64,000 bases of DNA. It comes from Candidatus Pacearchaeota archaeon. GTDB taxonomy: Archaea; Nanobdellota; Nanobdellia; Pacearchaeales; GW2011-AR1. How positions within the stretch are numbered: position 1 is the stretch's first letter; every line of letters starts with the position of its first letter. Location of the stretch: the NCBI GenBank assembly GCA_018221285.1, contig JAAOYJ010000003.1:213030-277029 (forward strand). The letters are read 5' to 3'. The notes under the pieces are model-generated. The model worked only from the letters and a program-made list of their open reading frames with translations, did no database searches and was not told the origin of the DNA. This document shows, in pieces, positions 49,686-58,902 of the stretch. A program made the translations under genes and the position numbers.

Positions 49686-52004
49686 ATGTTAAGTTATTTA
49701 CAAAAATTTTTAGGGAAGCTTGGAGAGATAGAGTATAAGTATTTCTACTTAGTTGTAATTTTTATTTTAATCTTGACAGGTCTGGCGTTTGTCGGAATCA
49801 CAAAGTTAGAGTTCGAATCAGATTTCAGTGAGTTCGATCCAACAAACGTCCCTGCTGTTGCATTGGATAAAAAAGTGGGTGCTAAATTCTCAAGTTTCAA
49901 GTCATTCTTAGTAATCGTTCAGTTAGATGATGGGTTCGAGAGCGATATTAATGATATTCGTGACCCGAGAGTTATGGAGTTCTTGGTTGAGTTGGATAAG
50001 GCTTTGAGAGAAGAGCAAAAGATTCAGGGAGTTAATTCAGTGGGCCTGATTTTCCAAGACGAAATCCCAGAAGATCTTGAAGGAGTAAAAGAAAAACTTT
50101 CAGACATTCCAGGCTCAAATAGTTTCTTCAACTCGAGATATAGCATGACTCCTGTTTTTATCAGCGCAGATGTTAGTGGGGATAGTGATAAGATTGAAGA
50201 GATGAATCAGAAAGTTAGAGACATTGTCGAATCGTCTTCAAAACCTGGGGGAGTCAAGGCTGCAGTCACAGGAGAACCTCCTCTGCTTGCACAAATTTTT
50301 AACCTAATGATCCAAGACGGAATATTCACAATTATCATCGCAACAATTGTAATCTTTTTTATGCTGTTAATAATCCAAGGATCTGTCAAAGATTCTATGG
50401 TAATTATCCTCCCGGTGTTATTTGGTGTCTCTTGGACAATCGGAGGAATGGGATGGTTCCATCTTAAGATAACTGTTGCGACTGCAGCAATAGGCGCGAT
50501 GTTGTTGGGGCTCGGGGTCGAATATTCTATTTTCTTAAATTCAAGATACAAGGAAGAATATGTTAGAGCAAATTCTGAATCCACAAATTCTAAAAAAATT
50601 AAAGGAGAAAGAATTCGAAACAGTTTAATCATAGCATTGTCAACAACCGGCGCTTCTACAATTAGTTCAGGGGCCACAACAATGATCGGCTTTCTAGCGT
50701 TAACTTTATCAGTTTTCCCAATGCTGAGTGATATGGGATTTTCTTTAGGAATGGGTATTGGATTAATCCTAAGTTCAGTTATGGTTGTTGGACCTATAAT
50801 GATAATCTCAAGAGACAGATTTACAAAAACAAAAATAAAAAAGAAAGCCAAAGAAGAATCTAAGTTCAGCATAGCATTCGAGAAATACGGCGAGTTTGTA
50901 TCCAACAAAACTTGGACAGTCATAATCCTCTCGTTATTAATTACAATGTTTATGTTCTACGGTTCAAATTTTATCGAAGACGAATCCATCGACTTTGATA
51001 CCATCCTTCCAGCAAATTTGGAAGAGTTAAAATCATTCAACCTGATGAAAGAAGAATTCGAGGACACGACTTCAGTGGTGTTTTTTATTGAACTGGACCA
51101 AACCTATGTAGGTTCTGATGAGCCAATAGATATACGCGATCCAAGAATTATAAAATATACAGACATCCTTGCACAGAAAGCAGAAAGAATTGTTTTAGTA
51201 GAGGATGTTAGAAGTTTATCTTTCTTAGAAAAACAAGCCAACAACGGAATTATCCCTGGAAGCCTTGCTGAGCAGAAAAACTTGCTAGAAGATTTTAATC
51301 TTCAAGGATTTGTTACAGAAGATTATTCGGCAATTATAGTGAAAGTTATTTTCAGTGAGGATGCACTAAAGCATCAGAAAGAAGTTGTAGAGCAGCTTTA
51401 CGAAATTGTTGAAACCACAGAAAAGCCAGCAGGCATAACATCAGACGTAACAGGCGGACTTGTTTTAGAATACGAGTTAAACAAACTTAACGGCCCAGAT
51501 TCATCAAAAACAGGAATGATCGCCTTTGGAATTATAATTGTCTTCCTATTTTTATTATCTCGATCAATCAAATACACAGTTCTCCCATTGGTCGTGGTTG
51601 TCGTCGCTATCCTATGGATCCTAGGAATGGTAGGCTATTTCCAAGTAGGATGGAACAACATTACCTCTTCTGTTATCTCTATGACAATTGGTATTGGAAT
51701 TGATTTTGGAATTCAACTATCTAATAGGTTTCGGCAAGAGCTAGAAGAACACGAGAAGCGAGAAGCTATGACAAGAACTCTGAAATATACTTTATACCCA
51801 ATGATTATCACCGTTGTTGCAGCATTAATAGGTTTCCAAGCTATGATGCTCGGACAATTAAAACTAATGGGAGACCTCGGACGAACAATGAGCTTTGGAA
51901 TGGTTTCGTCAATGCTTGTAGCAGTTTCACTTGTCGCTGGTTTAATGCTTATATTCGAGAAAGACGGACAACCTAAATCTTTAAAAAAGGAGAATAATAA
52001 TTAA
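49686..52004 (+). CDS. RND superfamily transporter (MMPL/HAE3-like)
   Basis: A 772-residue transporter with the RND duplication: TM1, a large periplasmic-side loop, five helices, then TM7, a second loop and five helices. The first half shows GVEYSIFLNSRYKEE and the second GIGIDFGIQLSNRFRQE, the conserved TM4/TM10 motifs in which Asp and Glu relay protons. Archaeal relatives export lipids or hydrophobic compounds; the substrate here is unknown. It lies upstream of an MBL-fold gene and a surface protein on the same strand. Confidence 0.88.
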   Translation: MLSYLQKFLGKLGEIEYKYFYLVVIFILILTGLAFVGITKLEFESDFSEFDPTNVPAVALDKKVGAKFSSFKSFLVIVQLDDGFESDINDIRDPRVMEFLVELDKALREEQKIQGVNSVGLIFQDEIPEDLEGVKEKLSDIPGSNSFFNSRYSMTPVFISADVSGDSDKIEEMNQKVRDIVESSSKPGGVKAAVTGEPPLLAQIFNLMIQDGIFTIIIATIVIFFMLLIIQGSVKDSMVIILPVLFGVSWTIGGMGWFHLKITVATAAIGAMLLGLGVEYSIFLNSRYKEEYVRANSESTNSKKIKGERIRNSLIIALSTTGASTISSGATTMIGFLALTLSVFPMLSDMGFSLGMGIGLILSSVMVVGPIMIISRDRFTKTKIKKKAKEESKFSIAFEKYGEFVSNKTWTVIILSLLITMFMFYGSNFIEDESIDFDTILPANLEELKSFNLMKEEFEDTTSVVFFIELDQTYVGSDEPIDIRDPRIIKYTDILAQKAERIVLVEDVRSLSFLEKQANNGIIPGSLAEQKNLLEDFNLQGFVTEDYSAIIVKVIFSEDALKHQKEVVEQLYEIVETTEKPAGITSDVTGGLVLEYELNKLNGPDSSKTGMIAFGIIIVFLFLLSRSIKYTVLPLVVVVVAILWILGMVGYFQVGWNNITSSVISMTIGIGIDFGIQLSNRFRQELEEHEKREAMTRTLKYTLYPMIITVVAALIGFQAMMLGQLKLMGDLGRTMSFGMVSSMLVAVSLVAGLMLIFEKDGQPKSLKKENNN

Positions 52005-52055
52005 AATGGTAGGGGAGATTGACTTCAGAGAAGAGTTCTGTAGGAGATTAATGAA

Positions 52056-52745
52056 ATGACAAACGATTTAGCTTCAAAAATATCAGATGGGAATGTTGTT
52101 GTACTAAGAGCAGGAGAAGAACAAGAACTTCCTGGAGAGGACATGTTTTATGCTCCTTCAACTATAACATTAATGCAAGAAGTTGATGCTTATATAGAAG
52201 ACAGAAAAAGAGGATTTTTTCATTTGGTTGATGCGGGAGGATATGGTGAAGAAGAGATAATTAAAAAATTGTTAAGACAACAGGGACTTGGAGATTGGCA
52301 AATAAATTCTGTACTTGCTACACATAATCATCCAGACCATATCGGAACAATTGGTTTATTTAGAGATGCAGATGTATTTATGCCTGATTCTAGTTTTAGG
52401 GTTCGTAGACCAAATCATTTTAATCTGATACCAGAAGGGTTTTATAATTCTCCTGGAGAAAAGTTATCTGGCACGAGTTTAACTTTTCCAGAAACAGTGG
52501 AAATCATAGGGACTCCAGGGCATGCTGGTTGGGATCTCTCAGCGTTATGCCAATGTATAGATGGAAGAATAGCTATTGTTGGGGATTTATTTTGGAGCAA
52601 AGAGGATTGGGAAAATGATTCATCTTATAAGGAGTTATGTGTTAATCCTGAAATGCAAGAGAGAAGTAGAGAATATGTTAGAGAAATCTTAAAACCTGAA
52701 GTAGTAGTGCCAGGACATGGCCCTGCTTTCGCACCTAAATATTAA
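52056..52745 (+). CDS. Metallo-beta-lactamase-fold hydrolase
   Basis: A 229-residue predicted zinc hydrolase. The metal-binding motif THNHPDHIG (about residues 89-97, HxHxDH pattern), a later GTPGHAGWDLS (His ligand), VGDLF (Asp ligand) and PGHGP (His) are all in place. It probably cleaves thioester, ester or phosphodiester substrates. The next gene starts two bases after its stop, so the two are co-expressed. Confidence 0.88.
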   Translation: MTNDLASKISDGNVVVLRAGEEQELPGEDMFYAPSTITLMQEVDAYIEDRKRGFFHLVDAGGYGEEEIIKKLLRQQGLGDWQINSVLATHNHPDHIGTIGLFRDADVFMPDSSFRVRRPNHFNLIPEGFYNSPGEKLSGTSLTFPETVEIIGTPGHAGWDLSALCQCIDGRIAIVGDLFWSKEDWENDSSYKELCVNPEMQERSREYVREILKPEVVVPGHGPAFAPKY

Positions 52746-52746
52746 A

Positions 52747-53952
52747 ATGAAAAACAAATTAACAATAACACTAATCACCTTCCTAGTTTTATCTCTATTC
52801 TTAGCTCAAAACGTAATCGCAGCTGATGAGACAATTTACTTTGGAGATTACCAGTTAAATTATTCTTATTCTGGTGCTGAAGAGGGCGAGAGATTCACAC
52901 TTACTGTCACAATTCTTAATGAAGATAGTTCTGCAAGGAACGACATCGTGTTTGGGTTAGAGCAAGACGATCCTTTTGATATTGATAGGGAAGATAGGGA
53001 TTGGGATATTGGAACTCTTGGAAGTGGAGAGTCAGCGTCAAGCACTTTTAGAATAGAAGTTGATGAGGATACTAATGAAGGAAAGTATAACCTTGAATTC
53101 ACGTTGGAAGATGATGACGATGATTATGATGACGATATTGAGATTGAAATTGATTCAGACAAAGCCAATTTGATAATCGGTGGAGTGAACAGTATTCCTA
53201 CAACAATCTCTCCTGATCAAGAAGATGTCAAACTTACAATAAATCTAAATAATATCGGCGGAGGGAACGCAACTTTTGTCAGAGCAAAACTAGAATTGCC
53301 AAAGGACTTTGTCCCATCTACCTCGTTCTCAGATGTAATCAACATCGGAACAATCGGAGCTGGAGAAGATTCAGAAGCAGTTTTTTATATTGATACAGGT
53401 AAGGATTTAGAATCTGGGATTCACAATGGAAAATTAGTCTTAGAGTTCAAGACCGACGGCAATGAAGAAAAATCAACACTTGATTTTGAAATCCCTGTAA
53501 AGGGCGCGCCATTGTTCAGTATTTTATCCTCTTCAACAAACCCTTCAAAAATTGTTCAAGGAGGATTAGGACAGGTTAGTATTAAAATTCAAAACATTGG
53601 AGAAGAAGAAGGAAAGGAAACTTCAGTTAGGATTTTTGAGAATTCAGACCAACCTTTTAATTTCGAGGAAAAAACAAATTTCGTTGGAACTTTGAAAAAA
53701 GGAGAAACAGGAACAGCAACATTCAAGTTTGACGTAGATGATAACGCAAACCTAAACTCCTACATAGTCAAGGTTCAGGTCCGAACCCTAAACAAAGGAA
53801 ACGTGATGGTCTCAGAGCACACAGTTTCAATAAGAGTCAATGAAGCAGAAAACGGAATCTTTTCAAATAAGCTTGTCCTCGCAGGAGGATTCATAATTAT
53901 TTTTGGAGGCGGCTTCTGGGTAAGAAGGGTTTGGAAAAAGAGGAGGGATTAG
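52747..53952 (+). CDS. Anchored surface protein with COG1361/NEW3-like repeats
   Basis: A 401-residue exported protein (start at 52747, one base after the MBL stop; an earlier start at 52717 lies inside that gene). It has a signal peptide (1-24), three beta domains of the COG1361/CARDB type (about 25-145, 150-255, 260-365) with an acidic run (DDDDDYDDD, about 120), then a membrane helix (about 372-392) and a KKRRD tail. Such proteins are often next to RND transporters in archaea. A binding or adhesion role is likely. Confidence 0.82.
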   Translation: MKNKLTITLITFLVLSLFLAQNVIAADETIYFGDYQLNYSYSGAEEGERFTLTVTILNEDSSARNDIVFGLEQDDPFDIDREDRDWDIGTLGSGESASSTFRIEVDEDTNEGKYNLEFTLEDDDDDYDDDIEIEIDSDKANLIIGGVNSIPTTISPDQEDVKLTINLNNIGGGNATFVRAKLELPKDFVPSTSFSDVINIGTIGAGEDSEAVFYIDTGKDLESGIHNGKLVLEFKTDGNEEKSTLDFEIPVKGAPLFSILSSSTNPSKIVQGGLGQVSIKIQNIGEEEGKETSVRIFENSDQPFNFEEKTNFVGTLKKGETGTATFKFDVDDNANLNSYIVKVQVRTLNKGNVMVSEHTVSIRVNEAENGIFSNKLVLAGGFIIIFGGGFWVRRVWKKRRD

Positions 53953-53953
53953 G

Positions 53954-54265
53954 ATGACTCAACCAGAATACAAGGAAGTAGTAATTGATTTGGAACAAAC
54001 ATTAGAAGATTGTTCTGCTGAAGAAATGGCAAAATTAATAGTTAATGCAAAAGATAGTGAAAGAAGAAATCTTTATTGGCTTTATTTAGAAGACAGGGAG
54101 GCCCTTTTTATGAATGAAGTTCTAGATCAAATGAGTCCCGAACAAATTGGAGAATATTTAAGCGATTTGTCAGTTGATAGCCATGCTACTAGGTACATAA
54201 TTGGTTATCTCAAGCAAAATCCCCCCAAAAATTTTGATGCCGCTAAACAACTCGTGTCTAAATAA
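53954..54265 (+). CDS. Hypothetical helical protein
   Basis: A 103-residue, acidic helical protein that starts one base after the previous stop. Its repeats (CSAEEMAKLIVNA, MSPEQIGEYLSDLS, YIIGYLKQNPP) resemble the N-terminal helical domain of MgtE-type proteins, but this is only a loose similarity. No signal peptide. Co-expressed with the surface protein. Confidence 0.6.
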   Translation: MTQPEYKEVVIDLEQTLEDCSAEEMAKLIVNAKDSERRNLYWLYLEDREALFMNEVLDQMSPEQIGEYLSDLSVDSHATRYIIGYLKQNPPKNFDAAKQLVSK

Positions 54266-54273
54266 TCTTAACA

Positions 54274-54436
54274 CTATTTCTTATAATGATTTACAATTGC
54301 ACCGATAGAAGCAATAAAGACTATCGCAGGAAACCATGGAAGATTGATTGTCCCGAACATCTCCATTTCTTGCAAAAACCAAACTCCTGCTAGCACCAAT
54401 ACAATCACCCAGAACGTTGGAAATTCTTTTGCCATT
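54274..54436 (-). pseudogene. Frameshifted small membrane protein gene
   Basis: On the minus strand an ATG at 54436 opens MAKEFP, after which a one-base shift (one C too many in TTTCCC) is needed to continue as TFWVIVLVLAGVWFLQEMEM... ending NHYKK and a stop at 54274. The two pieces together look like one two-helix membrane protein of 53 residues. The break may be real decay or a sequencing/assembly error in the short C run. Confidence 0.5.
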
Positions 54437-54526
54437 TTAATATCCTCTTTTAATTAAGATAACGAGGATAAAGAATTATTTAAAGTTTTTGAAAAGAATT
54501 AAAAATCTCAAATCCCTATATTAGCC

Positions 54527-54742
54527 ATGAGGTTAAAAGATTTAGAGAAGCGGGGAATCATCTCTAGAAAACCACATCCAACAATTCCTTTTGTCCTCGG
54601 CTTTATCTCACTTGGATTAGGATTTTGGATTTTTAACAATGGTTTGCTCTTCTACAGCAAGATATTATTCACATTGGCAGTTTCCACATTTATCTTCGCA
54701 TTCGTACACCTTTTCGTTGTTATGGTGTTGAGGAAAAACTAG
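54527..54742 (+). CDS. Small two-helix membrane protein
   Basis: A 71-residue protein with two membrane segments (about 21-39 and 44-66) after a basic N-terminal stretch (LKDLEKRGIISRKPHP) and before an RKN end. No family recognised. The stop codon lies inside the 23-base element shared with 62074-62096. Confidence 0.6.
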   Translation: MRLKDLEKRGIISRKPHPTIPFVLGFISLGLGFWIFNNGLLFYSKILFTLAVSTFIFAFVHLFVVMVLRKN

Positions 54743-54759
54743 AGTATAATAATTCTTAA
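54737..54759 (+). promoter_or_regulatory. Upstream element shared with 62074-62096
   Basis: A 23-base identical sequence stands about 25-45 bases upstream of two unrelated hypothetical genes (54783 and 62120). It contains a GTATAATAATTCTTAA core that could serve as a TATA/BRE region; further downstream, an AATCTAA block is also shared. The spacing suggests a promoter or operator. Confidence 0.55.
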
Positions 54760-54782
54760 GAATCTAAAAGATATTAAAAAGT

Positions 54783-55178
54783 ATGAAAAGATATTTGCAA
54801 ATCTTGGTGTGTTTAATTGGAATGTTCCAAAGTACATATTCTGTAGCAGATAGTTATAAGAATAATATTTTGAAAAATCAAGAAAAGAAAGGATTACTCA
54901 TTAAAAGTCAGTATCCTTACATGGAAGCAATAAACAATAATTATCACTATGGTGTTAGTGGAGTTAATCAAGAAGACAGGGTTATGCTTGGAGAACCTTT
55001 TGAAGAATTTAAACATTTATTTAGAATATGTGGGGGTGTAAGAGATAAATCTCCATACGCTATAATCTTCCCAAGAGAAGGATTGGTTTATTTTCGTAAA
55101 AGCGTGAAGGATCCTTGGAAAAAAGCTGATTATTCTTTAGAAGATTATGTTTTGAAATATTTTCCTGGGTGTGATTAA
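54783..55178 (+). CDS. Exported hypothetical protein
   Basis: A 131-residue protein with a probable signal peptide (MKRYLQILVCLIGMFQSTYSVAD, 1-23). The mature part is charged with aromatics and two to three Cys (LFRICGGVRD, KYFPGCD), and an IIFPREGLVYFRK segment. No family recognised. It follows the shared 23-base upstream element. Confidence 0.55.
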   Translation: MKRYLQILVCLIGMFQSTYSVADSYKNNILKNQEKKGLLIKSQYPYMEAINNNYHYGVSGVNQEDRVMLGEPFEEFKHLFRICGGVRDKSPYAIIFPREGLVYFRKSVKDPWKKADYSLEDYVLKYFPGCD

Positions 55179-55220
55179 GATAATCATTAACCCTTTAAAC
55201 TTCAAACCAATTATCATTAA

Positions 55221-55469
55221 ATGAAATCCCAATGGTTTGTTTATATTCTTGAATGCCAGGATGGTTCATTTTATACTGGTGTAACAACCGATGTGGATAA
55301 AAGAATGAAAGCACATGCAGAAGGAAAAGGAAGTAAGTATGTTTATCGTAAAGGTTTCAAGAAGCTTCTTTTTGCAAAGCCTTGTGACAGCAAGTCTGAT
55401 GCGTGTAAATGTGAGTATGAAATAAGACAATTGCCGAAGAATCAGAAGTTGGGGTGGTTTGAAGGGTGA
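55221..55469 (+). CDS. GIY-YIG nuclease domain protein
   Basis: An 82-residue, single-domain GIY-YIG protein of the YhbQ/UPF0213 type. FVYILECQDGSFYTGVTTDVDKRMKAH contains the GIY- and YIG-equivalent tyrosines and the catalytic Arg, and the later E in CEYEIRQL completes the site. Function is DNA cleavage or repair; host genes are usually orphans like this one. Confidence 0.88.
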   Translation: MKSQWFVYILECQDGSFYTGVTTDVDKRMKAHAEGKGSKYVYRKGFKKLLFAKPCDSKSDACKCEYEIRQLPKNQKLGWFEG

Positions 55470-55567
55470 TTCTGTGTCATAACATTTGTGTTGTGATTCA
55501 GGAGATTTCAGAGTTAGGGATAAGAGGTGAGTTTGTTGTTGAAGAAACCAAAAGACATAAATAATAT

Positions 55568-55606
55568 TAATGATACTAATATCATATATGATACTAATAA
55601 TATAAA
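55568..55606. promoter_or_regulatory. Candidate operator upstream of RHH/RM operon
   Basis: Two direct copies of TGATACTAATA (55571-55581 and 55589-55599) flank a perfect palindrome, ATCATATATGAT (55581-55592). They lie about 45-75 bases upstream of the ribbon-helix-helix gene. Such closely spaced repeats and palindrome are typical of binding sites for RHH-type autorepressors. The role is inferred. Confidence 0.6.
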
Positions 55607-55644
55607 TAAGAAACTTATAAAAATGGAAAAAACATCATCTAATA

Positions 55645-55794
55645 ATGAAAAGAGGGGTGACGAAAGGGAAACTAAACGCAAGTATTGACAAAGCCCTTCT
55701 AAAAAAATTCAACGATTTCTGCGACAAAAAAATACTAAACAAATCAAGACAAGTAGAGGAATTAATAAAAAAATTCTTAGAGGGAAAGAAATGA
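55645..55794 (+). CDS. Ribbon-helix-helix (CopG/MetJ-like) regulator of RM system
   Basis: A 49-residue protein: KLNASIDKALLKKFNDFCDKKILNKSRQVEELIKKFL is the beta-helix-helix pattern of RHH DNA-binding proteins. Its TGA stop overlaps the RM gene start as ATGA, so both are translated together. It probably binds the palindrome and direct repeats 45 bases upstream and controls the RM operon. Confidence 0.75.
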   Translation: MKRGVTKGKLNASIDKALLKKFNDFCDKKILNKSRQVEELIKKFLEGKK

Positions 55795-58376
55795 GTAAAT
55801 TAAATAAAGTGCAATCTATAGAACCTAATATTGCAGATAAAGCAAATGGCTGGCTAAAATCTTGTAAACTAGATTACAAGTTGGAGCAAGAATCCTTAAA
55901 CACCGAAATAGACAAGGCACTTAATGACTACTATTCAAAAAATGGAGGTGTAGGAGGTAATCGCCCAGATACAAAACTTCTATTGCAAGACAAAAATCTA
56001 AATTTTTTTCCAATTCTGATTGAATACAAAGGATATAAGGACAAACTTGTAAAACTTGATAGCAATGGACAAGTTGACAATAAGACATCTAAAAATATTT
56101 CAAACTTTAAAAACATTAATTCTTTTGCGATAAACGGAGCAGTTCATTATGCAAACGCAATTCTTCACCATACTAGTTATACTGATGTTATCTCTATTGG
56201 AATGACAGGATACAAGGATGAAGCAGGAAAAATTCAATACGAAATTGGAGTATATTTTGTTTCCAAAAGCAATCTTGGTGCAGGGCAAGAAGTAGGTAAA
56301 TTTTCGGACCTCTCATTTTTAAAGAAAGATAATTTTGACACATTTATTGCAAGGGTTAAAAAATTAAACCTCTCACAAGAGAGACTTGACAAACTTAAGG
56401 AACAACGAGAAAAGGAAATTGATGCAAATCTAAGAAAGCTTAATATTGATATTTATGACAATGAAAAAGGCTTGGGTGAAAACGACCGAGTTTACCTTGT
56501 TGCATCTTCAATCATTGCATCCCTTGGAATAGCTGGAAAAGTTTCTCCACTTGAAAAGTCGGATTTAAAATCTTCTTCCGAAAAAGGCAATACAGATGGC
56601 GATATAATGGTACGAAAAATTAAAGCTTTTTTAGACGAAAAAAAGATACCTCAACAAAAGAGAGATTTGATATTAAGAACATTAAAAAACACCCTTACAA
56701 CCGAAAATATTAACAAAATTAAAAATGGAGAAAGTCAATTAAAAAGAGTTTTTTGCAAAATTGTAGATGATTTAGGGATATATTACAAGATTGGTTTAAC
56801 TACTGATTTTACAGGAAAACTCTTCAATGAGATGTATGGCTGGCTTGGTTTTTCTCAAGATAAGCTAAACGATGTGGTGCTGACCCCGTACCATGTATCC
56901 AAACTTTTAGTAAAATTGGCTCGTATAAATAAAGATTCTTTTGTATGGGATTTTGCCACAGGTTCGGCTGGGTTATTAATTGCTGCAATGAATGAAATGT
57001 TAAATGATGCCAAAGCAAATATTACCTCGCCAGATGGACTTTTAAAAAAAGAGATAAAAATAAAATCTGAACAATTACTTGGTTTAGAATTGCTTCCGAG
57101 CGTGCATATGCTAGCAATTCTAAATATGATTTTAATGGGTGATGGAAGTACTAATATTATGAATAAAGATTCTTTAAAAGATTTTGAAGGTAATTATGAT
57201 TTTAGTAAAACTAAGCGTAAATTTCCTGCCGATGCATTTGTGCTTAATCCACCATATTCTGCAAAGGGAAATGGAATGAATTTTGTAGAAAAAGCTCTTG
57301 GCATGATGGATAAGGGTTATGCTTCTATTATTATTCAGAGTTCTGCTGGTTCTGGAAAAGCTAAAGACTATAATCAAAGAATACTGGAAAAACACACTCT
57401 TTTAGCAAGCATTAAAATGCCAGCAGACCTTTTTATCGGAAAATCTAATGTACAGACTAACATATATGTCTTTAAAGTAAATGAAAAACATCATAAAGAT
57501 GATTTGGTAAAGTTTATTGATTTTTCTAATGATGGCTATGCAAGAAGTAATCGAAAGAAATCAAGTAATAATCTTAGAGATACTAATAAAGCTAAAGAAC
57601 GATATAAAGAAATAGTAGATATTGTAAGATTTGGGAAGAGAAAACTTAAAATTTTTACCGAAAAAGAGTATTATGAAAATACTATTGACCCAAAAAATGG
57701 TACTGACTGGAATCAAACAGCATCGGTAGGTACAAGACCGAACTTACAAGATTTTAAAAAAACCGTAAGAGAATATGTAGACTGGGAAGTGAGTAATATT
57801 TTAAATCAACAGAATATTGAGACTGGAGATAATAAGAAAAAAGATGCTTCATTTAATAAAAAATTGAAAAATGTCAAATGGAAAGGATATGAATTGGGAG
57901 AGTTATTTGATGTAAAAGGAAATCCCCAATTAAATAAAGATAGTTTTATTTTTAGTGATAAAGGAGAATATCCTTATTTTACAAGAACTATACTGAATAA
58001 TGGAATTTTGGGGTATGTAGATTATTTAGATGAAGAACATAAAATTAAAGGAAATTGCTTGGCGGTGGGGATGATGGGGATGAAATTTTTCTATATGGAA
58101 AAAGATTTTTATGCAGGTCAATTTACAAAAAGAATAATTCCAAAATCATTTTCTTTAAACAAAAAAATAGCCACTTATTTTGCAAGTTTAATCAATAGAA
58201 ATCAATATTTTTTACAAAATGTTTTAGTTAGAAATTTTGAAAGAGAGTTTAAGAAAATAAAAATACAACTTCCAGTCAAAAAGGGTGAAATAGATTTTGA
58301 TTTTATGGAAACCTTTATTGATGAATTAGAGGCTAAACATATAACTCCATTGGGAACCTATTTAAAGAATCTATGA
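55791..58376 (+). CDS. Single-chain restriction-modification enzyme (type IIG/BcgI-like)
   Basis: An 861-residue protein with nuclease, methylase and target-recognition parts. The N-terminus has a PD-(D/E)XK site (PD at 59-60, EYK at 78-80). A helical domain (about 200-340) links to an N6-adenine methylase with DFATGSAGLL (motif I, about 387) and NPPYSA (motif IV, about 485). A C-terminal HsdS-like recognition domain (KGYELGELFDVKGNPQLN, about 700-861) follows. Type IIG enzymes cut and methylate with one chain. The gene is preceded by an RHH regulator and followed by a GxxExxY nuclease. Its Lys/Asn-rich, AT-rich coding suggests horizontal origin. Confidence 0.88.
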   Translation: MSKLNKVQSIEPNIADKANGWLKSCKLDYKLEQESLNTEIDKALNDYYSKNGGVGGNRPDTKLLLQDKNLNFFPILIEYKGYKDKLVKLDSNGQVDNKTSKNISNFKNINSFAINGAVHYANAILHHTSYTDVISIGMTGYKDEAGKIQYEIGVYFVSKSNLGAGQEVGKFSDLSFLKKDNFDTFIARVKKLNLSQERLDKLKEQREKEIDANLRKLNIDIYDNEKGLGENDRVYLVASSIIASLGIAGKVSPLEKSDLKSSSEKGNTDGDIMVRKIKAFLDEKKIPQQKRDLILRTLKNTLTTENINKIKNGESQLKRVFCKIVDDLGIYYKIGLTTDFTGKLFNEMYGWLGFSQDKLNDVVLTPYHVSKLLVKLARINKDSFVWDFATGSAGLLIAAMNEMLNDAKANITSPDGLLKKEIKIKSEQLLGLELLPSVHMLAILNMILMGDGSTNIMNKDSLKDFEGNYDFSKTKRKFPADAFVLNPPYSAKGNGMNFVEKALGMMDKGYASIIIQSSAGSGKAKDYNQRILEKHTLLASIKMPADLFIGKSNVQTNIYVFKVNEKHHKDDLVKFIDFSNDGYARSNRKKSSNNLRDTNKAKERYKEIVDIVRFGKRKLKIFTEKEYYENTIDPKNGTDWNQTASVGTRPNLQDFKKTVREYVDWEVSNILNQQNIETGDNKKKDASFNKKLKNVKWKGYELGELFDVKGNPQLNKDSFIFSDKGEYPYFTRTILNNGILGYVDYLDEEHKIKGNCLAVGMMGMKFFYMEKDFYAGQFTKRIIPKSFSLNKKIATYFASLINRNQYFLQNVLVRNFEREFKKIKIQLPVKKGEIDFDFMETFIDELEAKHITPLGTYLKNL

Positions 58377-58398
58377 CTAAATTTTAGGAGGATAAAAA

Positions 58399-58878
58399 AT
58401 GAACGATAAAATAAAAAAGATTGCAGAAGATGTTTTCGAAACTCTTGGAAGTGGATATTCAGAAGAAGTTTATGAGAAGGCTATGGAAGTAGGACTAAGA
58501 CTTGCTAAAATTCCTTATGAAAATCAAAGGGTTCTTCCAATATTTTACAAAAACTTTGCTGTTGGCACTTCTAAGCCAGATTTGATAGTCAAAGATACTG
58601 ATGGTGGTGAGAAAATTATTCTTGAACTTAAAGCAACTCCCACTCAAACTGGAATGAAAGAAGAAGTTCAACTTCAGAAATATCTACAAAATCTAAAGAT
58701 GAAGAAAGGAATTATTATTAATTTTCCTCAAACTAATAAGGATGGTCCTGGCATAGAGATTGAATTTAAAGTGGTTAGCGACCAATTGAATAAATGTGAT
58801 AAATGTGATAAAGTTATCTGTCATGGGGCTGAATGTGGGGTCTGTGCTAAAAAAGATGCTAAGAAATCTAAAGAGTAA
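58399..58878 (+). CDS. GxxExxY-family PD-(D/E)XK nuclease-like protein
   Basis: A 159-residue protein. GSGYSEEVYEKAMEVGL carries the GxxExxY motif; KPDLIV and IILELKAT give the PD...ExK site of the TIGR04256 type. A C-terminal tail adds six Cys in CxxC-like spacing (KCDKCDKVICHGAECGVC), probably a zinc module. It follows the RM enzyme by 22 bases in the same unit, so an accessory role in defence is likely. Activity unproven. Confidence 0.82.
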   Translation: MNDKIKKIAEDVFETLGSGYSEEVYEKAMEVGLRLAKIPYENQRVLPIFYKNFAVGTSKPDLIVKDTDGGEKIILELKATPTQTGMKEEVQLQKYLQNLKMKKGIIINFPQTNKDGPGIEIEFKVVSDQLNKCDKCDKVICHGAECGVCAKKDAKKSKE

Positions 58879-58902
58879 ATCGTGTGGGTGGTGTGAAGGA
58901 AG

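Noticed and set aside
50207-50923. 238-residue open frame on the minus strand
   Set aside because: It is fully antisense to the RND transporter gene, whose motifs are clear; a coding shadow.
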